A stretch of DNA of 48,545 bases from positions 1 to 48,545 of the forward strand of contig JAUQWQ010000013.1 of assembly GCA_030835085.1 (NCBI GenBank). Reading direction: 5' to 3'. Origin of the DNA: Ignavibacteria bacterium. Lineage in GTDB: Bacteria > Bacteroidota > Ignavibacteria > Tepidaquicellales > OLB5. The position numbers and the translations under genes are program-made. Positions 1 through 8,277 of this stretch are shown here, one piece after another. The notes beneath the pieces are model-generated. The model worked only from the letters and a program-made list of their open reading frames with translations. It was not told the origin of the DNA and did no database searches. The stretch's first letter is position 1; every line of letters begins with the position of its first letter.

Positions 1-321
1 GCTGTTGAGCTTCCCAAAGTTGAAATAATCAGCTTTGATAAGATCGTGCATATGGGTGTATTCGGTCTGCTTGCAGGATTGTGTTATTTATCATTGATAC
101 ATTTGAATAACGAAAGTATGGTTACACGGAATGTGTTTCTATGGTCAGCAATAATTACCATAATCTATGGCGCATCTGATGAATTCCATCAGTACTTTGT
201 ACCGAACCGTTCTTCTGAAGTTCAGGACTGGTTTGCAGATATTGCCGGCACAATAATTATGCTTCTGATAATAAAATATTTTCTTTCAAAACGATTTAAA
301 TTATTCCAAAGGATTAGCTAA
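1..321 (+). CDS. VanZ-like family membrane protein, 5' partial
   Basis: The reading frame is open from the first base of the window, so the gene begins upstream; the GTG at 46 lies inside it and is not its start. The visible C-terminal ~106 residues carry VanZ-family features: FDKIVHMGVFGLL entering a membrane helix, then YGASDEFHQYFVPNR and a DWFADIAGT stretch leading into a last helix (LLIIKYFL) with a basic tail. VanZ-like proteins are small multi-helix inner-membrane proteins. The family is named for teicoplanin resistance, but most chromosomal members have no proven role, so resistance should not be inferred. The stop codon directly abuts the ATG of the next gene, so the two are probably cotranscribed. 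Confidence 0.85.
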   Translation, partial: AVELPKVEIISFDKIVHMGVFGLLAGLCYLSLIHLNNESMVTRNVFLWSAIITIIYGASDEFHQYFVPNRSSEVQDWFADIAGTIIMLLIIKYFLSKRFKLFQRIS

Positions 322-693
322 ATGGAACTCAAACTTCAGCATGCAGTAATCAGGGTGACTTCAATTGATGCCGCGAGGGAATTTTATCTTAACAAGCTCG
401 GACTCGAATTACTCGAAGATTCCGGCAACTTTTTCGCAGCAAAAGCTGGCGCGGTCAGGTTTTCATTTTTTGCAGGTTACGAAAAGCCGGAAGTATCAGA
501 AGATCCGAAAACCGGTGTTTCATTGATATTCCGCGTTGATGACCTTGAAAATTACTCAAAAGAGCTTAAATTAAAAGGAATTTTGCCACTTGGCGATGTA
601 ATAGACATCCCGAATTTCCATAAATTCCTTGAATATGAAGATCCTGACGGAAATGTGTTCTTTTTGGCAGAATATCACAAAGAGCCTGTTTAA
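322..693 (+). CDS. VOC (glyoxalase/bleomycin-resistance fold) family protein
   Basis: The protein is 123 residues, the length of a single-domain VOC protein. It shows the two babbab halves: HAVIRVTSIDAAREFYLNKL at the N-terminus with a candidate metal ligand His, and YEDPDGNVFFLAEYHKEP at the C-terminus with a candidate ligand Glu. The family includes glyoxalase I, dioxygenases and antibiotic-binding proteins, and the substrate cannot be read from sequence. Its ATG follows the TAA of the VanZ-like gene with no gap, indicating translational coupling. A separate promoter follows it at 710-740. Confidence 0.85.
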   Translation: MELKLQHAVIRVTSIDAAREFYLNKLGLELLEDSGNFFAAKAGAVRFSFFAGYEKPEVSEDPKTGVSLIFRVDDLENYSKELKLKGILPLGDVIDIPNFHKFLEYEDPDGNVFFLAEYHKEPV

Positions 694-709
694 TAATTCT
701 CGAAATAAA

Positions 710-740
710 TTGATTATCTTAACAAAATTGAGTATTTTTG
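710..740 (+). promoter_or_regulatory. Bacteroidota-type promoter for tgt
   Basis: TTG at 710-712 (-33 element) is separated by 20 bases from TATTTTTG at 733-740, which matches the Bacteroidota -7 consensus TAnnTTTG. Transcription would start near 745, giving a short leader with GAGGA at 748-752 as the ribosome binding site of tgt (ATG 759). Assigned by motif match and spacing only. Confidence 0.55.
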
Positions 741-758
741 TAAATATGAGGACATTTA

Positions 759-1895
759 ATGTTCTTTAAAGTTCTTTCTCAGGATAGTAACTGTAAAGCA
801 AGAGTTTCGGAAATTACAACCCCGCACGGTACTTTTCAGACTCCTATTTTTATGCCCGTTGGCACACAGGCAACTGTGAAGGCAATTGAGCAAAGGGAGC
901 TGGAAGAAATAGGCGCGCGGATAATTCTTGGCAACACATATCATTTGTATTTAAGACCGGGAACTGAGGTTTTAAATAAAGCAGGGGGACTGCATAAATT
1001 CATGAACTGGAACAAGCCAATTTTAACAGATTCGGGCGGGTTTCAGGTTTTTAGTTTATCAGCCTTAAGGAAAATAACAGCTGATGGCGCTGAATTTAAA
1101 TCACACCTCGATGGCAGTTATCATATGTTCACCCCCGAAAAAGTTGTGAACATACAAAGAATGATAGGTTCTGATATAATGATGGTACTTGATGAATGTC
1201 TCGAAAATCCCGCTGAGTTTGCGAAAGTTGAAAGCTCAATTAAGCTTACAGCTGACTGGGCAAAAAAAAGCAGGGTGGAATTTAAAAATACCGAACCGCT
1301 TTACGGAAACGAACAGTTTCAGTTCGGAATAATTCAGGGCTCTACTTATAACGAGCTTCGCAAACGTTCCGCATTGGAGCTTGCAGAACTTGATTTTGAA
1401 GGTTATGCAATAGGCGGTCTTGCAGTAGGCGAAGAAAATAATGTGATGTATGATATTGTTGAATATACCACAGAGTTCATGCCTCAAGATAAGCCCCGTT
1501 ATTTGATGGGTGTAGGTACCCCTGAAGACCTGCTGAACGCGATTGAGCGCGGTATTGATATGTTTGATTGTGTAATGCCAACACGCAATGCAAGGAATGC
1601 TACAATCTTTACTTCTAAAGGTAAGCTTAGGCTTCGGAATCTGGAGCATAAGTTCAATTTCGGAAGCATTGATGAAGAAGTAGAAAGTTACACTTCAAAG
1701 AATTTTTCACCGTCATACTTAAGACATTTGTTCATGTGCGATGAAATGCTTGCTGCACAATTGGCTACAATTCATAATCTAAGGTTCTACCTTAACCTTG
1801 TTGAAAGAGCAAGGGAAGCTGTTTCAAATAACTGCTTTTTGGAATTTAAGAAAAGTTTCCTCGGGAAATATAATTCAGGAACGAAAACAGCATAA
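759..1895 (+). CDS. tgt: tRNA-guanine transglycosylase lacking zinc cysteines
   Basis: Tgt exchanges guanine-34 for preQ1 in GUN-anticodon tRNAs, a step of queuosine synthesis. The length (378) and core motifs fit: TDSGGFQVFSL with the active-site Asp, FGIIQG, GGLAVGE, and IDMFDCVMPTRNARNA with the nucleophile Asp. The structural zinc site is odd. Where the usual motif is CxCxxC, this protein has V308-E-S310-Y-T-S313, so all three cysteines are replaced. The fourth ligand, His339 in TIHNLRFY, and the flanking KNFSPSYLRHL helix are kept. Start ATG 759 has GAGGA at 748-752. No queuosine-synthesis gene is adjacent. Identity is secure; how the C-terminal subdomain is stabilised without zinc is open. 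Confidence 0.96.
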   Translation: MFFKVLSQDSNCKARVSEITTPHGTFQTPIFMPVGTQATVKAIEQRELEEIGARIILGNTYHLYLRPGTEVLNKAGGLHKFMNWNKPILTDSGGFQVFSLSALRKITADGAEFKSHLDGSYHMFTPEKVVNIQRMIGSDIMMVLDECLENPAEFAKVESSIKLTADWAKKSRVEFKNTEPLYGNEQFQFGIIQGSTYNELRKRSALELAELDFEGYAIGGLAVGEENNVMYDIVEYTTEFMPQDKPRYLMGVGTPEDLLNAIERGIDMFDCVMPTRNARNATIFTSKGKLRLRNLEHKFNFGSIDEEVESYTSKNFSPSYLRHLFMCDEMLAAQLATIHNLRFYLNLVERAREAVSNNCFLEFKKSFLGKYNSGTKTA

Positions 1896-1976
1896 ACAGA
1901 GTTAAGAAAGTATTCATTATACATTAAAAGTAATCATAGTACATAAAATCAGTAAAATTAAGGAAGGTATATTAAA

Positions 1977-2303
1977 TTGACATATTTATTTATATTATTA
2001 CAGGCTCAGTCAGATGGCATTGCCAGTCTAGTAAGTTCATTACTGCCATTCATTCTTATTATCGCGGTATTTTATTTCCTGATATTAAGGCCTCAGCAGA
2101 AACGCCAGAAAGAACGCGCTAAACTTCTTGAAGGAGTTAAAAAAGGCGATAAGATAATAACATCAGGCGGTATTCACGGTTTGGTTGAAGGTGTTGAAGA
2201 CGATTCAGTACTTGTTAAAATTGCAGATAACGTAAAAGTTAAAATGGATAAAGCCGCAATCGGAACAATTGTTGGCTTAACAGACCAGGTCAAAAAGAAA
2301 TAA
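1977..2303 (+). CDS. yajC: Preprotein translocase subunit YajC
   Basis: A 108-residue protein with one N-terminal membrane helix (LLPFILIIAVFYFLILRPQQKRQKE) and a small cytosolic beta domain beginning KKGDKIITSGGIHGLVEGV. The helix followed by RPQQKRQKE is diagnostic of YajC, the accessory subunit that associates with SecDF beside SecYEG. SecD and SecF are not in this window. The start is TTG at 1977, supported by AGGAAGG at 1961-1967 with a 9-base spacer; there is no in-frame ATG in this N-terminal region. tgt and yajC are commonly neighbours in bacteria, as here. Confidence 0.95.
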   Translation: MTYLFILLQAQSDGIASLVSSLLPFILIIAVFYFLILRPQQKRQKERAKLLEGVKKGDKIITSGGIHGLVEGVEDDSVLVKIADNVKVKMDKAAIGTIVGLTDQVKKK

Positions 2304-2332
2304 ATTTATCCTTTAAATTAAGGAAAGTAATT

Positions 2333-2365
2333 GTGGCGTTTAATTAAGATCGCCACATTTTATTT
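2333..2365 (+). promoter_or_regulatory. Hairpin with U-rich tail just before ribBA
   Basis: GTGGCG at 2333-2338 pairs with CGCCAC at 2351-2356 across a 12-base loop and is followed by ATTTTATTT running into the ribBA ATG. It could end yajC transcription or modulate ribBA. A TTG-initiated 12-codon reading frame (2331-2369) with AAGGAAAG at 2320-2327 spans it, and its TGA overlaps the ribBA start as ATGA. It does not look like an FMN riboswitch: the conserved AGGG/GGGGTGAAATTCCC-type elements are absent. Confidence 0.4.
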
Positions 2366-3715
2366 ATGAAAACACAGAACTCGAAAACACAGAGCACAAA
2401 AACACAGAGCAACAGATCACAGAATAATAAGAGCGCTGCTTTGAAAAGCAAAAACGCTGCTCAATCTTCCAACGGAAGCGAGAGAAGTAACGGGAAATTC
2501 AAATTCAGCTCTATTGAATCAGCTATAGCGGATTTCAAAAAAGGCAAATGTGTAATTGTAATTGATGATGAAGACCGTGAAAATGAAGGAGATCTGATTT
2601 ATTCCGCAGAAAAATCAACCCCGGAACTTGTAAATTTTCTTATAAAGTATACCAGCGGAGTTATCTGCGTGCCTATGGAAGATGAGCGCTTAAAAGCGCT
2701 TAAGCTTGATATGATGACAAATCATAACACGGCACTGCATGAAACAGCTTTTACAGTCAGTGTTGATTATGTACACGGAACATCAACAGGTATTTCCGCA
2801 TCCGATAGAAACAAAACAATACTTTCGCTTGTTAACAAGAAGACAAAACCCGAGGACCTTGGCAGACCCGGTCATGTTTTCCCGCTCAAAGCTTTCCCCG
2901 GTGGAGTATTAAGAAGAGCAGGGCACACGGAAGCTGCTGTTGATCTCGCGAAGCTCGCGGGTCATTACCCTGCAGGCGTATTGTGTGAGATAATTAAAAA
3001 AGACGGTGAAATGGCAAGGGTTCCCCAGCTTTTTGAGCTTGCCAAAAAACACAAGCTGAAAATAATAACAATTAAGGATCTTATTAATTACAGGCTTGAG
3101 CGCGAAGTACTGATAGAAAAAATTGTAGACGTAAACCTGCCGACAAGGCATGGCGCATTCAGGCTGCATATGTTCAAAAATCTTATAGATAATAAAGAAC
3201 ACCTTGCTTTGGTGAAAGGTGAAATTGATCCCAATAAACCTATCCTGGTTCGTGTACATTCAGAGTGCTTAACAGGTGACCTTCTTGGTTCATTGAGGTG
3301 CGATTGCCAGGACCAGCTTTTGAAATCAATAAAGATAATTGAACATGAAAAGAACGGCATTCTGCTTTACATGCGCCAGGAAGGCCGCGGTATCGGACTT
3401 GCCAACAAACTGAAAGCATACAAGCTTCAGGATGAGGGCGCTGATACGGTTGAAGCCAACGAAGCGCTGGGATTTAAAGCTGACCTGCGCGATTACGGCA
3501 TCGGTGCGCAGATATTAAGGAATCTCGGGGTCAAAAAAATGATCCTGCTTACCAATAATCCAAAAAAAGTTGTAGGCTTAAAAGGATACGGTCTTGAGAT
3601 AGTTAAACGTATCCCTATTGAAATACCGGCTAATTCAGTGAACGAAAGATATTTAAAAACCAAAAGAGATAAACTGGGACACTTATTGTTAATCAACAAA
3701 AATCAGGAGAATTAA
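2366..3715 (+). CDS. ribBA: Bifunctional DHBP synthase / GTP cyclohydrolase II
   Basis: Makes the two precursors of riboflavin. The RibB half (~residues 48-250) converts ribulose 5-phosphate to 3,4-dihydroxy-2-butanone 4-phosphate and shows DDEDRENEGDL and RAGHTEAAVDLAKLAG. The RibA half (~255-445) opens GTP and shows the zinc motif HSECLTGDLLGSLRCDCQDQ and RQEGRGIGL. Both halves look intact. The first ~45 residues are a low-complexity tail rich in K, T, Q, S and N (MKTQNSKTQSTKTQSNRSQ) that is not part of the family and is encoded by imperfect repeats of an ACACAGA unit. ATG 2366 is the only usual start upstream of the RibB domain. The remaining riboflavin genes are not in the window. Confidence 0.95.
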   Translation: MKTQNSKTQSTKTQSNRSQNNKSAALKSKNAAQSSNGSERSNGKFKFSSIESAIADFKKGKCVIVIDDEDRENEGDLIYSAEKSTPELVNFLIKYTSGVICVPMEDERLKALKLDMMTNHNTALHETAFTVSVDYVHGTSTGISASDRNKTILSLVNKKTKPEDLGRPGHVFPLKAFPGGVLRRAGHTEAAVDLAKLAGHYPAGVLCEIIKKDGEMARVPQLFELAKKHKLKIITIKDLINYRLEREVLIEKIVDVNLPTRHGAFRLHMFKNLIDNKEHLALVKGEIDPNKPILVRVHSECLTGDLLGSLRCDCQDQLLKSIKIIEHEKNGILLYMRQEGRGIGLANKLKAYKLQDEGADTVEANEALGFKADLRDYGIGAQILRNLGVKKMILLTNNPKKVVGLKGYGLEIVKRIPIEIPANSVNERYLKTKRDKLGHLLLINKNQEN

Positions 3716-3721
3716 TTTATT

Positions 3722-4207
3722 ATGGATTCAAACAACAAAAGTTTTGTGTATCTGACCAAAGACAGGCTTCATGAGCTTGAAACCGAGCTTAACAGCCTGA
3801 AACTTAAAGGCAGAAAAGATATTGCTGAAAAAATTGCCGAAGCAAGGGCGCATGGTGACTTAAGCGAAAACGCAGAGTATGATGCAGCCAAGCATCAGCA
3901 GGAGCAGCTTGAAATGCGAATTGCCAAATTCGAAGAAATGCTCTCAAGGGTAAAAATAATCTCAGCAGATGAACTGCCCAATGATAAAATTTATATTCTC
4001 CATAACGTTAAACTTAAGGACCTTAAAACAAAGGAAGAATTCACTTATAAGCTTGTTTCCCCTGAAGAAGCTGATCTTGAACAGGATAAAATTTCAGTTA
4101 CATCACCTATTGGAAAATCATTGCTCGGTAAAAAGAAAAATGAAGAAGTTGAGATCATTGTTCCTGCCGGCAAACTAAAATATAAAATTGTTGATTTCAC
4201 AAAGTAA
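3722..4207 (+). CDS. greA: Transcription elongation factor GreA
   Basis: 161 residues, normal GreA length. The N-terminal coiled coil carries AEARAHGDLSENAEYDAAKH, whose acidic tip residues stimulate cleavage of backtracked RNA by RNA polymerase. The C-terminal FKBP-like domain ends with ISVTSPIGKSLLGKKKNEEV, a family hallmark. The gene lies six bases after ribBA and 16 bases before the MlaD-like gene, so it is probably in the same operon. Confidence 0.96.
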   Translation: MDSNNKSFVYLTKDRLHELETELNSLKLKGRKDIAEKIAEARAHGDLSENAEYDAAKHQQEQLEMRIAKFEEMLSRVKIISADELPNDKIYILHNVKLKDLKTKEEFTYKLVSPEEADLEQDKISVTSPIGKSLLGKKKNEEVEIIVPAGKLKYKIVDFTK

Positions 4208-4223
4208 CAGTTAGACTCTAATA

Positions 4224-5138
4224 ATGGATAAAGATAAAAAGACTCTTTTAAAAGTCGGTATAACAATAGTAGTTTCCATAGTTGTTCTGTTATGGGGCGT
4301 AGCTTTTTTAAAAGATCTTAAATTCGGTTTGGAAACCAATGAACTGGTTGTCTATTTCTCTGATGTGAACGGCCTCAAAGAAGGCGATCCAGTCAGTGTG
4401 AACGGTGTAACAAAAGGCAAAATTACAAATATAGAACTTGCTCCGGGAGATTCTGTTAGAGTAGATTTTTCCCTTTCAAAAGATGTTACGCTCAGGAAAG
4501 ATTACGATGTATCAGTTGCAATGATAGAGCTTATGAGCGGCAAACAGATATATATTAAGCCCGGTGTATCAAAAGAAACCGCAGATATCACCAAACCGCT
4601 GGTTGGAGCAAAAACCAATGATATTGTAGGCTTAATTGGTACCATGAATGAAGTTGGAGCTGATGTTAAGCTTATAACCAGGAAGCTGGATACTGCTATG
4701 ACCAAAATGACCTTAACAGTTGATAATATTAATTCAATTGTTGGTGATGACGGCCTGAAATCTAATATTAAAGGTGCAGCAAGCAACTTTAACCTGGCCT
4801 CAAGAAATCTTAACCTTATGCTTGCCGATACAAGGAACAGCATTAACTCATTAACACTTAAGCTTAATAATATTGCTACCAATGTTGATAATACTGTTAC
4901 CGATACCAAACCCGAGCTAAAAGAAACCATGCAGGATGTAAGAATACTCACATCAAGGCTGGATTCACTGACAATTAACCTGAATAACCTGGTATTAGGT
5001 GCAAATGATTCGAATTCAACTGTTGGCAAATTATTAAATGAAGATGAAATGTATGATAATATTAATAAAGCCCTGCTGAATATTAATAAGCTTGTAAAAA
5101 AGATCGAAAAAGACGGCATCAGGCTTAAACTGTTTTAA
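4224..5138 (+). CDS. MlaD/MCE-family lipid-transport substrate-binding protein
   Basis: 304 residues. An N-terminal anchor helix (LLKVGITIVVSIVVLLWGVAFL) is followed by an MCE domain (~residues 36-115) with VYFSDVNGLKEGDPVSVNGV and a long helical or coiled-coil region rich in N, L and D (~140-290). MlaD-type proteins form hexameric periplasmic rings on an ABC transporter that moves phospholipids between membranes. The usual partners (MlaE permease, MlaF ATPase) are not in this window, so the transporter must be encoded elsewhere. The C-terminal helices may form a periplasmic needle or tether, as in longer MCE proteins; that is inference. Confidence 0.88.
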   Translation: MDKDKKTLLKVGITIVVSIVVLLWGVAFLKDLKFGLETNELVVYFSDVNGLKEGDPVSVNGVTKGKITNIELAPGDSVRVDFSLSKDVTLRKDYDVSVAMIELMSGKQIYIKPGVSKETADITKPLVGAKTNDIVGLIGTMNEVGADVKLITRKLDTAMTKMTLTVDNINSIVGDDGLKSNIKGAASNFNLASRNLNLMLADTRNSINSLTLKLNNIATNVDNTVTDTKPELKETMQDVRILTSRLDSLTINLNNLVLGANDSNSTVGKLLNEDEMYDNINKALLNINKLVKKIEKDGIRLKLF

Positions 5139-5171
5139 AGATTTTTTGTAACTTAACAAAATTCACGTTAT

Positions 5172-6926
5172 ATGGTCAGAAAAAACCTGGGTTTTCTTGT
5201 TACAACAGGGCTTATTGTTTTATTCCTATATTATGCTTCGCAGTTCAACAATCCCTTAATAGGTTCTCAAAAGAAAAAAGTTGATATAAATTACTCTTCA
5301 GATGTAACCGGGACAAGCGGTATGGTTGTTTCGGCAAGCAAATACGCGTCTGAAGTTGGAGTGAACATACTGCAAAGCGGCGGAAACGCAGTTGATGCCG
5401 CCGTAGCCATGGGCTTTGCGCTTACAGTAACTTACCCGCAGGCTGGTAACATCGGCGGCGGGGGATTCATGGTGATCAAAACAAAAGATAAAGTCACCAC
5501 TATCGATTACCGCGAAAAAGCACCAATTGGCTCGACCCGCAATATGTTCTTAAACGAAAAGGGTGATTTCCTTCCTGAAAAGAGCCAGGTCGGACATCTT
5601 TCAGCCGGCGTACCGGGCTCAGTTGCGGGATTATTATACGCGCTTGAAAAATACGGCTCAATGACACGTGAAGATGTAATGGCTCAGTCAATCAGACTTG
5701 CTGAAGATGGATTTGAAATGGAAGAGAAACTTGCGGAATCTTTAAATTCAAATTATGACCTGTTCTATAAATTCCCGTCTTCAAGAAAAGTCTTTACAAA
5801 AGGCGGATTGAAGTATTCTACGGGCGAAAAGTTTGTTCAAAAAGATCTTGCCAATACACTAAAGCTTATCAGCATTCACGGAAGTGAGGGGTTTTATTCC
5901 GGAATTACAGCTGAGCTAATTGTAAAAGAAATGGAGCAGGGTGCTGGCATCATTTCAAAAGAAGACCTTCTGAATTACCGGCCAATAGAACGTGAACCTC
6001 TCCGCACAAATTATAAGGGTTATGATGTTTATTCAATGCCGCCTCCAAGCAGCGGAGGGATTGCACTTATTCAGTTACTTAATATGATCGAGAATGAAAC
6101 AATTCCCGATAGGAACGATGTTTATTATGGTATTAAGGATCAGGCGAACTATTATCATACGGTAATAGAGAACATGAAACGTGTTTACGCTGATAGAAGC
6201 GAACATCTGGGTGACCCTGATTTCTGGAAGGTTCCTGTAAATGAGCTTACAAGCAAAGATTACGCAAAGGATAGAAGAAAAGAGATTGGCGATAATGCGA
6301 CTCCCCCCAATGAAATTAAACCGGGAGTGTTTGTAAAGGAATCTGACCAGACAACGCATTACAGCATCATTGATAAAGACGGAAATATGGTAAGTGTTAC
6401 AACTACACTGAATAATACATATGGTTCCGGTGTAGTTGTGGATGGGGCGGGTTTTTTGCTGAATGATGAAATGGATGATTTTGCCTCAAAGCCGGGTGAG
6501 CCAAATATGTTCGGTTTGATAGGCAATGAAGCTAATGCGATAGTGCCCGGCAAAAGAATGCTGAGCAGTATGACTCCCACAATTATATTGAAAGACGGGA
6601 ATCCTTTTATGGTGGTTGGTTCACCGGGAGGCGGAAGGATTATTACGGCGGTATTTACAACAATTGTGAATGTAATTGATCATAAAATGTCACTTGATTC
6701 TGCAATAGATAGACCCCGCTTCCATCACCAGTGGCAGCCTGAATACCTGCAGTATGAAGCCGGTGCAATTGATGAAGAAGTAATGGTTAAGCTTACAGAA
6801 AAGGGTCACACTGTAAAACAGATATCAGATTACGGCAGGGTTGAAGGTATATTGATCGATTGGAAGAACAAAAAGTATTACGGGCACAGTGACCGCCGCG
6901 GCTACGGTGCGGCGATAGGCTATTAA
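5172..6926 (+). CDS. ggt: Gamma-glutamyltranspeptidase
   Basis: 584 residues, normal for the family. An N-terminal hydrophobic segment (LGFLVTTGLIVLFLYYA) is a signal or anchor, placing the enzyme in the periplasm. It cleaves glutathione and other gamma-glutamyl compounds. The large-subunit region contains GGNAVDAAVAMGFALTV, GGGGFMVI and DYREKAP. The autocleavage site is at the Thr of TTHYSIIDKDGNMVSVTTTLN, which becomes the N-terminal nucleophile of the small subunit; the GSPGGGRIITAV and HHQWQPEYLQYE motifs follow. A hairpin at 6946-6965 lies downstream. Confidence 0.95.
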   Translation: MVRKNLGFLVTTGLIVLFLYYASQFNNPLIGSQKKKVDINYSSDVTGTSGMVVSASKYASEVGVNILQSGGNAVDAAVAMGFALTVTYPQAGNIGGGGFMVIKTKDKVTTIDYREKAPIGSTRNMFLNEKGDFLPEKSQVGHLSAGVPGSVAGLLYALEKYGSMTREDVMAQSIRLAEDGFEMEEKLAESLNSNYDLFYKFPSSRKVFTKGGLKYSTGEKFVQKDLANTLKLISIHGSEGFYSGITAELIVKEMEQGAGIISKEDLLNYRPIEREPLRTNYKGYDVYSMPPPSSGGIALIQLLNMIENETIPDRNDVYYGIKDQANYYHTVIENMKRVYADRSEHLGDPDFWKVPVNELTSKDYAKDRRKEIGDNATPPNEIKPGVFVKESDQTTHYSIIDKDGNMVSVTTTLNNTYGSGVVVDGAGFLLNDEMDDFASKPGEPNMFGLIGNEANAIVPGKRMLSSMTPTIILKDGNPFMVVGSPGGGRIITAVFTTIVNVIDHKMSLDSAIDRPRFHHQWQPEYLQYEAGAIDEEVMVKLTEKGHTVKQISDYGRVEGILIDWKNKKYYGHSDRRGYGAAIGY

Positions 6927-6941
6927 ACAAGAATTAGTCTT

Positions 6942-6974
6942 CGCAGAGTCTCCCGCTGGGGACTCAGCAGAAAG
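6942..6974 (+). repeat. Hairpin resembling the 3'-end repeat family
   Basis: GAGTC at 6946 pairs with GACTC ending 6965, with further GG/CC pairing inside. The segment begins CGCAGAGTC and ends CAGCAGAAAG. These ends are the reverse complement of the ends of the longer repeats at 47927-48028 and 48333-48414 (CTTTCTGC... and GACTCTGCG), so it may be a shortened, inverted member of that family placed at the end of ggt. The middle is not alignable by eye. Confidence 0.4.
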
Positions 6975-6997
6975 TAATTTTATATTATTACAACTAA

Positions 6998-7369
6998 ATG
7001 AAATCAAAAATATTACTATATTCAATATTTGTAGCTTTATTATTCATCTCTTCATGCTCAGGATTCAAAGAGATCGAAAACTATAAGGGTGAAAACATTT
7101 CCATGGGTGTAGGTGATACATCCTCTGTTAAAATGGAAGCAGATACATATAGCGGGTATGACTGGGTCGTTTCATCAAATAGCAATTCTTCTGTCGCAAA
7201 GTATGATGGCAAAGATAACCTGCCCGGTGAAAAAAATACTGATCCGGTTACACAGGTAATCAAATTTAAAGGATTGAAAAAGGGTAAAACTATTATTACT
7301 TTGAATTACGTGAAAAAGGGTGATATGCTTGCCAAAAAAACCAGAACTGTTAATATTACAGTATATTAA
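6998..7369 (+). CDS. Chagasin-like (I42) protease inhibitor lipoprotein
   Basis: 123 residues. The N-terminus is a lipoprotein signal (LLYSIFVALLFISSCSG) with Cys at about residue 21. The rest is an immunoglobulin-like domain with chagasin/I42 features: a SGYDWVVSS segment in the position of the NPTTGYxW loop, and KFKGLKKGKTIITLNY resembling the G-rich central region. The loops are less canonical than in the homologue at 8278, and the RPW-type third loop is not evident. Family members inhibit papain-like cysteine proteases. It is separated by 18 bases from the hydrolase at 7388, so the two are probably cotranscribed. Confidence 0.65.
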   Translation: MKSKILLYSIFVALLFISSCSGFKEIENYKGENISMGVGDTSSVKMEADTYSGYDWVVSSNSNSSVAKYDGKDNLPGEKNTDPVTQVIKFKGLKKGKTIITLNYVKKGDMLAKKTRTVNITVY

Positions 7370-7387
7370 AATTTAACGGTAAATTAA

Positions 7388-8200
7388 TTGAAGCTAAAAC
7401 TACTATTTGTATCATTGTTTGTCGTATCACAGTTCGTGTATTCGTTCAGTGATACGTCTTCATACTCCGAACCGGGTCAGTATACATTTGTCCGCCAGGA
7501 TTACTTTGGCTTGAACGATGATTACGAAACTCCGTATTTTGTATTTAAAGGAAAAAAACCGGGACCGGTTATGATACTCGATGGCGGGATACACGGCGAT
7601 GAGATAGCTTCATATATGGCATGTGACTCAATTGTCAAATACATTAATCTTTTTTCAGGTACTTTAATTGTTATACCCAGAACAAACATAATAGCCTGCA
7701 AACAGAATACAAGGCAGGTTAATTTTGATTTTAACCATGCTTTTCCGGGTGATTTGACAAATGATACTTATGAATACCGCCTGGCTTACGAATTCATGTG
7801 GCTGGTTGATAGTGTTAAACCCGACCTGATTATAAATCTGCATGAAGCGCGCACAAAATGGTCGCCTAAAGCATTAACCGACCCGGAAAAAGCATATGGT
7901 CAGATAGTAATTTCATGCCTGCAGCCATTTGAAGAGCTGCTGGTGAGAAGTGTGGATAATATGAATAAGAAAATTCCTGAAGGAGATTTTACTTTCCATA
8001 CTCATTATTATTCATTAAGAACTTACAGCTCGCTGGATAACTTTGTTACAAAATTCAATATTAAGTCATATACGGTTGAAACATACCGCGGCTTCGCGAT
8101 CGAAGACCGTATAAAGCTTCAAATCATAGCTTCGCTTCAGTTCATGGAGGAAATCGGGCTGGAGTTCAGTTTTCCCACCGGACAGACAGCATTTAAGTAG
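7388..8200 (+). CDS. Secreted zinc hydrolase, AstE/AspA-M14 superfamily
   Basis: 270 residues with an N-terminal signal peptide (LKLLFVSLFVVSQFVYSFS). The zinc-site motifs of the M14/succinylglutamate desuccinylase superfamily can be read in order: GGIHGDEIA (His and Glu ligands), RQVNFDFNHAFPG (equivalent of the NxR/FPG substrate-binding stretch), INLHEAR (third His ligand) and YTVETYRG (candidate catalytic Glu). It probably cleaves an amide or peptide bond in the periplasm or outside the cell; the substrate is unknown. The start is TTG 7388. It sits between two predicted protease-inhibitor genes. A 15-base odd palindrome (arms GAACATA/TATGTTC) overlaps the stop at 8200-8214. Confidence 0.8.
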   Translation: MKLKLLFVSLFVVSQFVYSFSDTSSYSEPGQYTFVRQDYFGLNDDYETPYFVFKGKKPGPVMILDGGIHGDEIASYMACDSIVKYINLFSGTLIVIPRTNIIACKQNTRQVNFDFNHAFPGDLTNDTYEYRLAYEFMWLVDSVKPDLIINLHEARTKWSPKALTDPEKAYGQIVISCLQPFEELLVRSVDNMNKKIPEGDFTFHTHYYSLRTYSSLDNFVTKFNIKSYTVETYRGFAIEDRIKLQIIASLQFMEEIGLEFSFPTGQTAFK

Positions 8201-8277
8201 AACATATTATGTTCCGAAAGTTTTAGTCTCACAACGTACAGGATTTGGGTAAATCATATATAATTAATTTAAACAGC

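Noticed and set aside
1-321. Teicoplanin-resistance gene (VanZ)
   Set aside because: Family resemblance only; no other van genes nearby, and most VanZ-like proteins are not resistance factors.
2320-2366. FMN riboswitch upstream of ribBA
   Set aside because: Conserved riboswitch blocks are absent; only a simple hairpin and a possible leader peptide are present.
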